Shown here in pieces: positions 8,902 to 16,151 of a stretch of 64,000 bases of DNA. The stretch spans positions 124,001-188,000 of the forward strand of contig NZ_QPID01000002.1 of assembly GCF_003336225.1 (NCBI RefSeq), written 5' to 3'. Numbering within the stretch: the stretch's first letter is position 1; every line of letters begins with the position of its first letter. The DNA comes from Corallincola holothuriorum. GTDB taxonomy: Bacteria; Pseudomonadota; Gammaproteobacteria; Enterobacterales; Neiellaceae. Below the pieces are notes generated by a model. The model was given only the letters and a program-made list of their open reading frames with translations. It made no database searches and was not told where the DNA came from. The position numbers and the translations under genes were made by a program.

Positions 8902-9441
8902 ATGTCGATACGGATGTTATTCATCGCATTTTTCAGTTTTTTAGTCGTTGCTTGTGGCGGCAGTGGCAGTTCGCTTAACTCAACCAGAGAAGAGATCACT
9001 ATCGCTTCCTACCAATCCCCCTGTTATGGCGAGTCGCAGCGACTCTGCCTGGTGCGGTTGGAATTTGGTGGCGAAGAGTTGTTTTACGAAGAGATTGAAG
9101 ATTTTAATCATGTGTGGGGTCATACCTACGAGCTATCTGTTTTGGTAACAAAGCTAGATGAGCCCGCCGAGGATGGTTCTGATGTCAGTTACTCGCTGGA
9201 TGAGGTGTTGAGTCGTGTTGAAGATGAAATAGCCACTGAATATGCATATGAAGAGGTGGAGTTGTTAGAGTCCACCTTTACTGTCGACAATGATATTTAC
9301 TACTTTCTTGGTCAGCCATTTGAGTGCGCTACCGATGTGGACTGCGATGGACTGGTCGATATGAACAATAGTGGTGGCTTGGTGAATGTTACTTTCGAAT
9401 ACCTTGGTGCTGGCGAAATCGCATTGATCGCTTGGGATTAA
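8902..9441 (+). CDS. DUF4377-domain lipoprotein
   Basis: This 179-residue protein starts with a lipoprotein signal (FLVVACGGS). The N-terminal half reads SYQSPCYGESQRLCLVR, then YEEIEDFNHVWGHTYELSV, the pattern of DUF4377 (two Cys, then an 'I-x-F-x-x-x-x-G-x-x-Y' segment). The second half is acidic and includes CATDVDCDGLVDMNNSGG; its DxDxDGxxD spacing resembles a calcium-binding loop of EF-hand or dockerin type. Probably outer-membrane or periplasmic; function unknown. A ribosome-binding site AAGGGA precedes ATG 8902. Confidence 0.75.
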   Translation: MSIRMLFIAFFSFLVVACGGSGSSLNSTREEITIASYQSPCYGESQRLCLVRLEFGGEELFYEEIEDFNHVWGHTYELSVLVTKLDEPAEDGSDVSYSLDEVLSRVEDEIATEYAYEEVELLESTFTVDNDIYYFLGQPFECATDVDCDGLVDMNNSGGLVNVTFEYLGAGEIALIAWD

Positions 9442-9480
9442 GGTCGTCGTCATAGACGGGTCAGCAGCGAAGGTGTAGCC

Positions 9481-9861
9481 ATGAATTTAAATCAGGTGAC
9501 CTTGCCTGTGTCTGATATGGATATGGCGACACAGTTTTACCGTACTTTGGGGTTTACCCAGATTGTCGACACGCCGCACTACGCTCGATTTGAGTGCCCA
9601 CAGGGCGGCGCAACTTTTTCATTGGCTGTGGAGTCAGCAGAGTTTAACAGTGGCGCTGTTATCTACTTTGAGCATGAAGCGTTAGATGAGTGGGTGGCAA
9701 GGTTGCAGGCCAAAGGGATTGAGTTTGAACAGCTGCCCACCGACCAGCGTTATCTCTGGCGTGAGGCGATCCTGCATGATCCTTCCGGCAACAAAATCAA
9801 ACTGTATTGGGCCGGTGAAAATCGCCTAAATCCGCCTTGGCGGGTGGAAAGGCGAGACTAG
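9481..9861 (+). CDS. VOC (glyoxalase/bleomycin-resistance) family protein
   Basis: This 126-residue single-copy beta-alpha-beta-beta-beta module starts LNQVTLPVSDMDMATQFYRTLGF and ends HDPSGNKIKLYWAGENRLNPPWR, the hallmark of the vicinal-oxygen-chelate superfamily. Candidate metal ligands include the C-terminal Glu/His residues (YFEHEAL, LHDPSGN). The substrate cannot be assigned. The ribosome-binding site AAGGTG precedes ATG 9481. A terminator follows at 9913-9944. Confidence 0.85.
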   Translation: MNLNQVTLPVSDMDMATQFYRTLGFTQIVDTPHYARFECPQGGATFSLAVESAEFNSGAVIYFEHEALDEWVARLQAKGIEFEQLPTDQRYLWREAILHDPSGNKIKLYWAGENRLNPPWRVERRD

Positions 9862-9912
9862 CCTAAACTGCTGACCTTGAGCAACTACGGCACTTTAAAG
9901 AATGCACGACTA

Positions 9913-9944
9913 AGCGCCGCAGTGATTATTGCAGCGCTTTTTTT
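9913..9944 (+). terminator. Rho-independent terminator after the VOC gene
   Basis: Arms AGCGC and GCGCT, extended by GCA/TGC across one mismatch, are followed by seven T. It ends directly before the stop codon of the convergent ene-reductase gene. Confidence 0.75.
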
Positions 9945-9948
9945 CGGC

Positions 9949-11046
9949 TTATTCGCTAAAACGCGGGTAATCGGTAAAGCCTTTGGCACCGCCACCAAAC
10001 AGGGTGTCGGGGTTGTGCTTATTCCATGGTTGACCAAGCCTAATGCGGTTTGGCAGGTCAGGGTTGGCGACAAATGGTCGACCAAAAGCAATCATATCGG
10101 CAAGGCCATTCTCTATCGCATCCTCTGCCCGCTCCGCTGAGTATTTGCCGGCATAGATAAGTACCCCGCTAAAGGCATCGCGTAGTGCTTGTTTGAAGCC
10201 GGATGACATCTCTGGTGCATCCTCCCAATCGGCTTCTGCAATGTGCAGATAGACGATGCCATGTTCGTTCAATAGCTTGGCTGCCGCCGTGTAAGTCTGT
10301 TCTGGATCAGCGTCAACGGTGCCATTGAGTGTCGTCAGCGGTGCCAGTCGCACACCGACCTTGTCGGCGCCAATGGCATCCACCATCGCCACGACCACTT
10401 CGTCGAGGAAGCGTAGGCGATTCTCCAAACTGCCACCATATTGGTCGCTGCGCTGGTTAGATTCAGAATCGATAAATTGATTGATCAAATAACCATTGGC
10501 TGCATGCAACTCAATGCCATCGAAGCCCGCAGCTATTGCGTTCAGTGCTGCTTGTTTGAACTGAGCGATAACCTGTTGGATCTCATCGATACTCATTGCT
10601 CGGGGTTCAACGACATCAACAAAGCCTGGTTCATCGGTACCATTGTCGATAAACACTTTCACGTTTTCCGCTTTCATTGCCGATGATGAGATCGGCTGTT
10701 GTCCGGCGATATTATCTGGATGGGTGACACGGCCTACATGCCACAATTGAGCAAAGATAACCCCGTTGGCCTGATGCACGGCATCGGTGACCTTGTGCCA
10801 ACCGGCGATCTGTTCCTGGCAATAAATACCGGGAGTCCAGGCATAGCCTTTGCCCATTTCCGATACCTGGGTACCCTCACTGATAATCAGTCCGGCCGTG
10901 GCGCGCTGGCCGTAGTACTGCGCCATTAAATCATTGGCGACGTCACCGGGTTGGGATGCGCGAGAGCGAGTCATTGGCGGCATCACTATGCGATTGCTGA
11001 GGCTGTGTTTTCCCAGCGAAATAGCGTTAAAAAGGGCGGTGGTCAT
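9949..11046 (-). CDS. Alkene reductase, Old Yellow Enzyme family (NemA-like)
   Basis: The protein has 365 residues from ATG 11046, chosen because GGAG lies about ten bases upstream; a longer in-frame extension to 11118 has no such site. It is an FMN-dependent ene-reductase of the OYE family. Evidence includes NRIVMPPMTRSRA at the N-terminus, QLWHVGRVTHP, the FDGIELHAANGYLINQF substrate-binding segment with the His/Asn pair, RSDQYGGSLENR, and the C-terminal FGRPFVANPDLP. It probably uses NADPH to reduce activated alkenes, nitroesters or quinones. Family members often respond to electrophiles; no repressor gene is adjacent. Confidence 0.93.
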   Translation of the reverse strand: MTTALFNAISLGKHSLSNRIVMPPMTRSRASQPGDVANDLMAQYYGQRATAGLIISEGTQVSEMGKGYAWTPGIYCQEQIAGWHKVTDAVHQANGVIFAQLWHVGRVTHPDNIAGQQPISSSAMKAENVKVFIDNGTDEPGFVDVVEPRAMSIDEIQQVIAQFKQAALNAIAAGFDGIELHAANGYLINQFIDSESNQRSDQYGGSLENRLRFLDEVVVAMVDAIGADKVGVRLAPLTTLNGTVDADPEQTYTAAAKLLNEHGIVYLHIAEADWEDAPEMSSGFKQALRDAFSGVLIYAGKYSAERAEDAIENGLADMIAFGRPFVANPDLPNRIRLGQPWNKHNPDTLFGGGAKGFTDYPRFSE

Positions 11047-11244
11047 CGGCGTCACTCCAGCGGAATAGGAAGCTGACAGTGTAGAGACTAATTTCTGTTG
11101 ATTAAGAGCGATAGTCACAACTCATTTTTGCCATTACAGCAATAAACTTTCTGGCTAACGAGGGGCAAAAGTTGAACAAGTGAAAAACTCCGCTAACTTC
11201 AAATAAATAGTGATATCGATTTGATTTCGCAAAGGAGCTGCATG

Positions 11245-12306
11245 ATGGCTGAAATACTCGCCTCTCTCTCTTCAACACCGCTCCCCACCATCCTCGTGGT
11301 GGCGGGGATCATCTTTCTGTTTATTAGTGTTGGTGGCCAACTCGGCGCGCACCTGTCGGCGATAAAGGTGAAACGTGCGGTGGCAGGTGGTTTGGGCGGT
11401 GTATTACTAATCTGTGGTATTGGGCTCTATTTTGCCGATAGACCTGAGCCGTTAACCGCAGCCGTGGACAAAACTAAGCACGGTGAGCCGTCGTCAGTAA
11501 GCCCGACGACGGCGCAAGAAAAGTACCGCCTACGTGCGGATCGTGTTGAAGAGGGGCTGCTGATCCCAACAGAAAGCCGAGTGCACCTAGCCGGTGGCCA
11601 GCTGAAGTTGCATGTGGATGGCCAATATCTGAATGGCTTGGCAACGATAAAATCGGTTGAGATCGCACAGTTGGAGGTATTGGCCGAAGAGAAAGGACGG
11701 CCTACGGTGCTAAAGCTCAGCGTCGAAAAAGATATGGTGGAAACAGAGATATCTTTGGGTGAAGAGCTGGAAATAACAACAGAGTACGGCGTGTTTCATG
11801 GCCACAGCCTGTTAATCCAATACAAACAGGGGAGATGGCATAAGCAACTGCTGGGCGCGGAGCCGAATGAAGCGCAAAGTAAAGAGTTAGCGCTGCCCTA
11901 TACCGATGGTTTTGGCAGCTATCCTGAGGGGTTGCTAGCTATTGGTGACAGTTGGCAGTTTGCGGGCGGAGAACTGGCAGAGTTAATGGGATTCGGTAGC
12001 TATCTCTCTGCTAACGGCAGTGCCACGATGAAGTTTTTAGATGTGGTGGATTATCAAAATGAGCAAGCTGCTTTAATTGCGCTGCAGCGACTGGAGATGA
12101 CGGGTACGACGCTCGATGCCGACGGCAATGAGATGCAGTTAAGTTTCGGCGGTGAAGGGCGGGTATTTCGTTCTCTGTCTCGCTATGTTGATCTGATGGT
12201 TGAATTTTCCGGTACCATGAAGCTGGAAACCTCTGCTGTGATGGAGGGGCAGAAGGTCGACTTAAGTATTATTGGTCCTGTGACTATTAAGATTGAGCTG
12301 AAGTAG
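11245..12306 (+). CDS. Membrane-anchored protein of unknown function
   Basis: The protein has about 353 residues. Two hydrophobic segments lie at the N-terminus (around residues 11-32 and 46-66), followed by a soluble, mainly beta-type region of about 285 residues with no motif I recognise. Repeated phrases such as LAIGDSWQF and GSATMKFLDVVDYQNEQAALIAL suggest a lipocalin-like or DUF-type beta fold. ATG 11245 is favoured over 11242 because AAAGGAG sits seven bases upstream. It is monocistronic, with a terminator at 12342-12370. Confidence 0.6.
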   Translation: MAEILASLSSTPLPTILVVAGIIFLFISVGGQLGAHLSAIKVKRAVAGGLGGVLLICGIGLYFADRPEPLTAAVDKTKHGEPSSVSPTTAQEKYRLRADRVEEGLLIPTESRVHLAGGQLKLHVDGQYLNGLATIKSVEIAQLEVLAEEKGRPTVLKLSVEKDMVETEISLGEELEITTEYGVFHGHSLLIQYKQGRWHKQLLGAEPNEAQSKELALPYTDGFGSYPEGLLAIGDSWQFAGGELAELMGFGSYLSANGSATMKFLDVVDYQNEQAALIALQRLEMTGTTLDADGNEMQLSFGGEGRVFRSLSRYVDLMVEFSGTMKLETSAVMEGQKVDLSIIGPVTIKIELK

Positions 12307-12341
12307 CTTAAGTCTTATAGGATGATTGCTGATGGCTAATT

Positions 12342-12370
12342 AAAAAAGGCACCGTTAAGGTGCCTTTTTT
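12342..12370 (+). terminator. Bidirectional terminator between convergent genes
   Basis: A run of A, the perfect arms GGCACC and GGTGCC with loop GTTAA, then a run of T. It can serve both the membrane protein gene (plus strand) and the PEP-CTERM gene (minus strand). Confidence 0.85.
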
Positions 12371-12389
12371 GCTGTTGGCGCTGGTTAGC

Positions 12390-12983
12390 CTAGCGGCGAC
12401 GAGCTGACAGCAATCCGATACCTGCTAGCATGGCCAGAAAAATGGCTGCTGGCGCTGGTACATCTTTAGAAACGAACTCATTTACCTTGATGTTGTCCAG
12501 TGCCCAATGCTGGCCACTGCCAGATGCTTTTGCTGTATGTACATAACCATTAGGATCGATGTTGATTCGGAACTGATCGATACCGCTCCAGTTAAAGATC
12601 GCTTCAAATGCTTCACGGGTAACATCCAAAAGCTCAGAGTAGAGTAGCGCTCCATCATTGAAACCTTCGATGGTCAGAGTTTGGTTGCCCCAAGCGCCAG
12701 CGATGACAAACGAACCTAAATCAAAGCTGCCATCTACATCGGACCAGATAAAATCAGACGGCGAGGCTGCGTAGCCATTGTAAACGTGGGCTTTACTCCC
12801 GGTGAAATCGATCACTGAGTTATAGCCGGTATCATCTTCGCCAGCGTAACCATAGTAGTCAGACGAGTAGGTTATATCTGAGTAGGTAAACAATGGTGAT
12901 AAACCATCTTCGAAGCCGATAAGCTCCGCTTGGCAGCTAAGTGATGCCAACAAAAGGGCTGGTGCTACAAAGAACTTCTTCAT
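12390..12983 (-). CDS. PEP-CTERM-type sorting-signal exported protein
   Basis: This 197-residue protein has an N-terminal Sec signal (MKKFFVAPALLLASLSCQA) and a C-terminal sorting signal: VPAPAA, a hydrophobic helix, then RRR at the extreme end. That tripartite tail is the PEP-CTERM type processed by exosortase, here in the VPAPA variant. The mature part is acidic, rich in Tyr, Asp and Gly, and resembles a carbohydrate-binding jelly roll (DFTGSKAHVYNGYAA; WALDNIKVNEF near the end). ATG 12983 is preceded by AAGGA; TTG 12992 is a poorer start. No exosortase or EPS gene is nearby, so this is an orphan substrate. Confidence 0.8.
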   Translation of the reverse strand: MKKFFVAPALLLASLSCQAELIGFEDGLSPLFTYSDITYSSDYYGYAGEDDTGYNSVIDFTGSKAHVYNGYAASPSDFIWSDVDGSFDLGSFVIAGAWGNQTLTIEGFNDGALLYSELLDVTREAFEAIFNWSGIDQFRINIDPNGYVHTAKASGSGQHWALDNIKVNEFVSKDVPAPAAIFLAMLAGIGLLSARRR

Positions 12984-13283
12984 CTTTATCAAATCCTTAT
13001 GTTCTATTTTGGAGTTTTATTGTTTTGCATTTTTTTATGCAAAAAGTTGGCTGCTAATAGTGCAAAAAACAAGCCGACTTATTTTTTTCTATTTTTTACA
13101 AAGGGATATAAAAGCAGAGGTGGGAGTGTTTTGGTTTTTTGTAAATATAACTGACATTTATGATTTGGTAATTTATTGATAGAAAACAAGTTTGGCTAAA
13201 AAACGCTCACTTTATTTGAGCGAGGGCTGGTTATTGGTTTTATGCCCTGTTTTATACAAAATTCATAGCTCTGAGTGATTGAG
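12984..13283. other. AT-rich intergenic region between the PEP-CTERM and LysR genes
   Basis: This 300-base AT-rich stretch holds the promoter of the PEP-CTERM gene, including a possible sigma-54 site listed separately, and the perfect inverted repeat TTTTGCAT/ATGCAAAA at about 13024-13045. Near 13204-13230, CGCTCA and TGAGCG arms can form a hairpin that may end transcription of the LysR gene. No ORF is credible. Confidence 0.45.
13061..13076 (-). promoter_or_regulatory. Possible sigma-54 promoter of the PEP-CTERM gene
   Basis: On the minus strand the sequence reads CGGC, then a T-rich spacer, then TTTGCA. The GG and GC dinucleotides are exactly 12 bases apart, as in -24/-12 promoters. The -24 half (CGGCTT) matches the TGGCAC consensus poorly. 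It lies about 80 bases before the start codon. PEP-CTERM genes in other bacteria are known to use RpoN with PrsK/PrsR, which makes this plausible but unproven. Confidence 0.35.
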
Positions 13284-14165
13284 CTACAAAGTCAATCTAG
13301 GCTGAATATAATCGAGAAATACAGAGATCCGTCTCGACACGGCTGACGTCTTATAAAACACGGCGTTAATAGGCTCACGGTTGTGATCCTTGATCCGTTC
13401 ATTCTCCAGCAGAGACACTAGTCGCCCCGCGGCAATATCTTCCCCTACCATAAATCGTGACAGGCAGGCTATACCGTTGCTGGCTAACACCAGTTGCCGG
13501 ACGATCTCGCCATTGCTTGCGGTAATGCTTGGGGAGATATCGACGCCAACTCCTAGTGGCCAGTGGTTCAGCACTTTAGGCGCAACAAAGCCAAGAGTTT
13601 GGTGTTCGCTCAGCTCGGCAATGGTTTTGGGTGTGCCATGACTGGCAAGGTAGCCTGGCGAAGCAACGATAAACAGGGGACTGTCACCTAAGTGTCGGGC
13701 ATGGAGGCTTGAATCTTTCAATTTACCTACGCGGATCGCTAAATCAGTGCGATTTTCTAACAGATCGATGTAGCCCTCATGGGAGGTCAGCTCCAGTTCA
13801 ATCTCCGGATAGGCGAGGCTAAAGGCGCCAATTAAAGGCACCAGTTGATGAAGGGTAAACGGACTGGCAGCGTCTACCCGCAGTTTACCTTTCGGGGTTT
13901 GTTCGCCGGTGACCAACTCCTCTTCAGCCATCTGCAGTTGCTCCAACCCTTTGCGCACAATCGCGATATAGCGTCGCCCCTCCTCCGTGAGTTCGACACG
14001 ACGGGTGGTGCGATTGAGTAACGTCACGTTTAGCTGCTTTTCCAGCCGGCTGATCGCTCGGGAGACTTTGGCAACCTGCAGATCCAGAGCTTCTGCGGCG
14101 GCAGAGAAACCACCGCAATCAACCACACTAAGCAGCAGTTGTAGATCATCGGAGCGTGCTTTCAT
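13284..14165 (-). CDS. LysR family transcriptional regulator
   Basis: This 293-residue regulator has an N-terminal winged helix-turn-helix (residues 5-65: DLQLLLSVVDCGGFSAAAEAL, AKVSRAISRLEKQL, LLNRTTRRVELTEEG) and a periplasmic-binding-protein-like effector domain. ATG 14165 is chosen because the HTH follows at the usual distance and AGG lies upstream; the frame stays open for 29 more codons. It is divergent from the DsrE-family gene, with about 190 bases between them. LysR proteins often control the divergent gene, so regulation of that gene is the simplest guess. The effector is unknown. Confidence 0.9.
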   Translation of the reverse strand: MKARSDDLQLLLSVVDCGGFSAAAEALDLQVAKVSRAISRLEKQLNVTLLNRTTRRVELTEEGRRYIAIVRKGLEQLQMAEEELVTGEQTPKGKLRVDAASPFTLHQLVPLIGAFSLAYPEIELELTSHEGYIDLLENRTDLAIRVGKLKDSSLHARHLGDSPLFIVASPGYLASHGTPKTIAELSEHQTLGFVAPKVLNHWPLGVGVDISPSITASNGEIVRQLVLASNGIACLSRFMVGEDIAAGRLVSLLENERIKDHNREPINAVFYKTSAVSRRISVFLDYIQPRLTL

Positions 14166-14356
14166 TGCAATACCTGCAAAAATAGATTTGGAAAAGGAGT
14201 ATTTGGTGAAATAGTGTAATCGCGATGCGAAGCAGGTCAATGTTGCTGCCATAACAATATTCTGCGAACAGTTGATCTGAGATCTCCACTCTCATTGACC
14301 GGATCGGCAGCGCTGACGTTTAATTCTGACTATCAAATCGAATTACTGGGACGAGT

Positions 14357-14713
14357 ATGCAAAATCTACTGTTTATCCTTAATGATGCACCTTACGGATC
14401 GGAAAAGTGTTTTAACGCGTTGCGTTTGGCACTGAATCTAAAAGAGCAGTTCGATGAAGATGTGATGGTTCGTCTGTTTATGATGTCTGATGCGGTGACC
14501 GCGGCTTTGCCCAAACAGCAACCGGTAGAAGGTTATGATATACAACAGATGTTGGAGATCCTGGTGCAGCAAGGTGCAGAGGTGAAATTGTGCAAAACCT
14601 GCACCGATGCCCGTGGTATTAGCGAGTTGCCACTGATCAAAGGGGTCGCTATCGGCACCTTGATTGAGCTATCTCAATGGACAATGCAAGCCGATAAAGT
14701 ACTGACCTTCTAA
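14357..14713 (+). CDS. DsrE/DsrF-like (YchN-type) sulfur-relay family protein
   Basis: This 118-residue protein reads NLLFILNDAPYGSEKCFNALRLAL at the start, matching the DsrE/YchN fold. It has LCKTCTDARGIS in the middle, whose Cys residues correspond to the conserved Cys of the family, and the C-terminal KVLTF. Relatives move or sense persulfide sulfur, or act as small oligomeric proteins of unknown role. It is divergent from the LysR gene, which may regulate it. Confidence 0.85.
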   Translation: MQNLLFILNDAPYGSEKCFNALRLALNLKEQFDEDVMVRLFMMSDAVTAALPKQQPVEGYDIQQMLEILVQQGAEVKLCKTCTDARGISELPLIKGVAIGTLIELSQWTMQADKVLTF

Positions 14714-14794
14714 ATGGCAGTTGCCTTGCTCGCTGACACTGTTAATTTTGGGGAAGATTAGACGATTCAGTCTTGCTTATTTATGGAGCATGGA

Positions 14795-15472
14795 ATGCTT
14801 AGATTGTTACTCTTGGTTAGTTGCCTGAGCGCTTCTGCTGCGCAGGGAGCTGAGAGCGTTTGCTTCGGTACCACTGCAAATGGCTATCTAGAAAACGGTG
14901 TGGAGCTTCCGGCTGAAGGAAGTAACTATGTTACTTATAGCAACATTGCGAGGCTGGCAGGGCGGAGCTACGTTCATTCTGCGGTTCGGGATATTGTCGT
15001 TGCTGCTTATCGTATGTTGGAGACAGAGCAACCAAGTAAGGTTTACAAATATGCTGAGACAGGTTTTGCATCGGGGGGACGTTTTCGACCACATAAGACC
15101 CATATGAACGGCCTCTCGGTTGACTTTATGACACCGGTGCGAGATAGCGAAGGACGTTCGGTGCATCTACCAACCAATCTGTTTAATAAATTTGGCTACA
15201 ATATCGAGTTCGACCAGCTGGGAGTCTATGACGGTATGGTTATCGATTATGAGGCGCTGGCGGCACATATCGTGGCTTTAGATAAAGCAGCAAACGCACT
15301 TGGATATGGGTTGTGGCGCGTCATTTTTGCTCCCGAACTGCAACCTCATCTATTCCAGACTGCCTACGGCGCCTATTTATCAAGCCATATTGAATTTTCC
15401 AAGAAACGCTCATGGGTCAGGCATGATGAGCACTACCATGTTGATTTTGATATTCCTTGTACCGCAGTTTAA
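14795..15472 (+). CDS. Penicillin-insensitive murein endopeptidase-like (M74/LAS family) exported protein
   Basis: This 225-residue protein has a signal peptide (LRLLLLVSCLSASAAQGA). The mature protein shows RPHKTHMNGLSVDFMTPV and, near the C-terminus, HDEHYHVDFD. This H-x(3-6)-D plus H-x-H zinc-ligand arrangement is that of MepA and other LAS-type peptidoglycan peptidases. It probably acts in the periplasm on peptide cross-links. ATG 14795 is preferred over ATG 14783 because GGAG lies six bases before it. The gene is convergent with the DUF1287 gene and their stop codons overlap by four bases. Confidence 0.8.
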   Translation: MLRLLLLVSCLSASAAQGAESVCFGTTANGYLENGVELPAEGSNYVTYSNIARLAGRSYVHSAVRDIVVAAYRMLETEQPSKVYKYAETGFASGGRFRPHKTHMNGLSVDFMTPVRDSEGRSVHLPTNLFNKFGYNIEFDQLGVYDGMVIDYEALAAHIVALDKAANALGYGLWRVIFAPELQPHLFQTAYGAYLSSHIEFSKKRSWVRHDEHYHVDFDIPCTAV

Positions 15473-16038
15473 TAGCGATAATGGCCACTGATTGGGTAGT
15501 CAAACAACATATCTTCAACTTCGGGGCCGCGGCCGATGTTGTGGATGATGAGAGGGTGGCCATTGGCGCTGCGCTGATCACTGACGATACCAATATGGGG
15601 CAGGTTGCCGGGCAGCATCCAGGTGACCAGATCGCCGGTGTTATAATCGCCAGCATCGGCTGTGACGCTCAGAACTTCGCCGTGACGGCTGAAAAAGGTT
15701 TGTAGATTGGGCACCCGTCGATGGTCGATATTACTGTCCGGTTTGTTCAGCCCCCAGATCCGTTTCGATGGATACGCAGAGAACTCTGCCTGCATATCTT
15801 CATGAACCCGCTGTTGTAGGTCGATATCCAGCGCCCGATAGGCGCGTATCACCACATCCGTACACACGCCAATGTTGTCTGGTACATCGCCGTTGGGGTA
15901 GTCGATGGCGATATAGCTGCCATCGTAGCGTACTTGATGTTGCGTGCGTTCCAGCGCCGCATACACCAAAGCTAGTTGTGGTGTCGCCGCATGTTGTGGC
16001 GAAATCAGACTGGCCAGCAGTAGCGAGGTCACAATCAT
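15469..16038 (-). CDS. DUF1287 family exported protein
   Basis: This 189-residue protein has a short signal-like N-terminus (MIVTSLLLASLISPQHAA). The core has YIAIDYPNGDVPDNIGVCTDVVIRAYRAL, then WGLNKPDSNIDHRRVPNL, DYNTGDLVTWMLPGNLPHIGIVSD and LIIHNIGRGP. This is the DUF1287 signature; the Cys and the two His suggest an NlpC/P60-like hydrolase, possibly acting on peptidoglycan, which is inference. It is convergent with a MepA-like gene. Confidence 0.85.
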   Translation of the reverse strand: MIVTSLLLASLISPQHAATPQLALVYAALERTQHQVRYDGSYIAIDYPNGDVPDNIGVCTDVVIRAYRALDIDLQQRVHEDMQAEFSAYPSKRIWGLNKPDSNIDHRRVPNLQTFFSRHGEVLSVTADAGDYNTGDLVTWMLPGNLPHIGIVSDQRSANGHPLIIHNIGRGPEVEDMLFDYPISGHYRY

Positions 16039-16151
16039 GAGTTAAGTTCCTGTCCGTGGGATCGCTTTTCCACTATAAAGCCTCTGTTAGCAACTGCAAA
16101 GGAACTGCCTTAACAATCAATAAGTTTTAGTTAACAGGCCGGGAGAAAACG

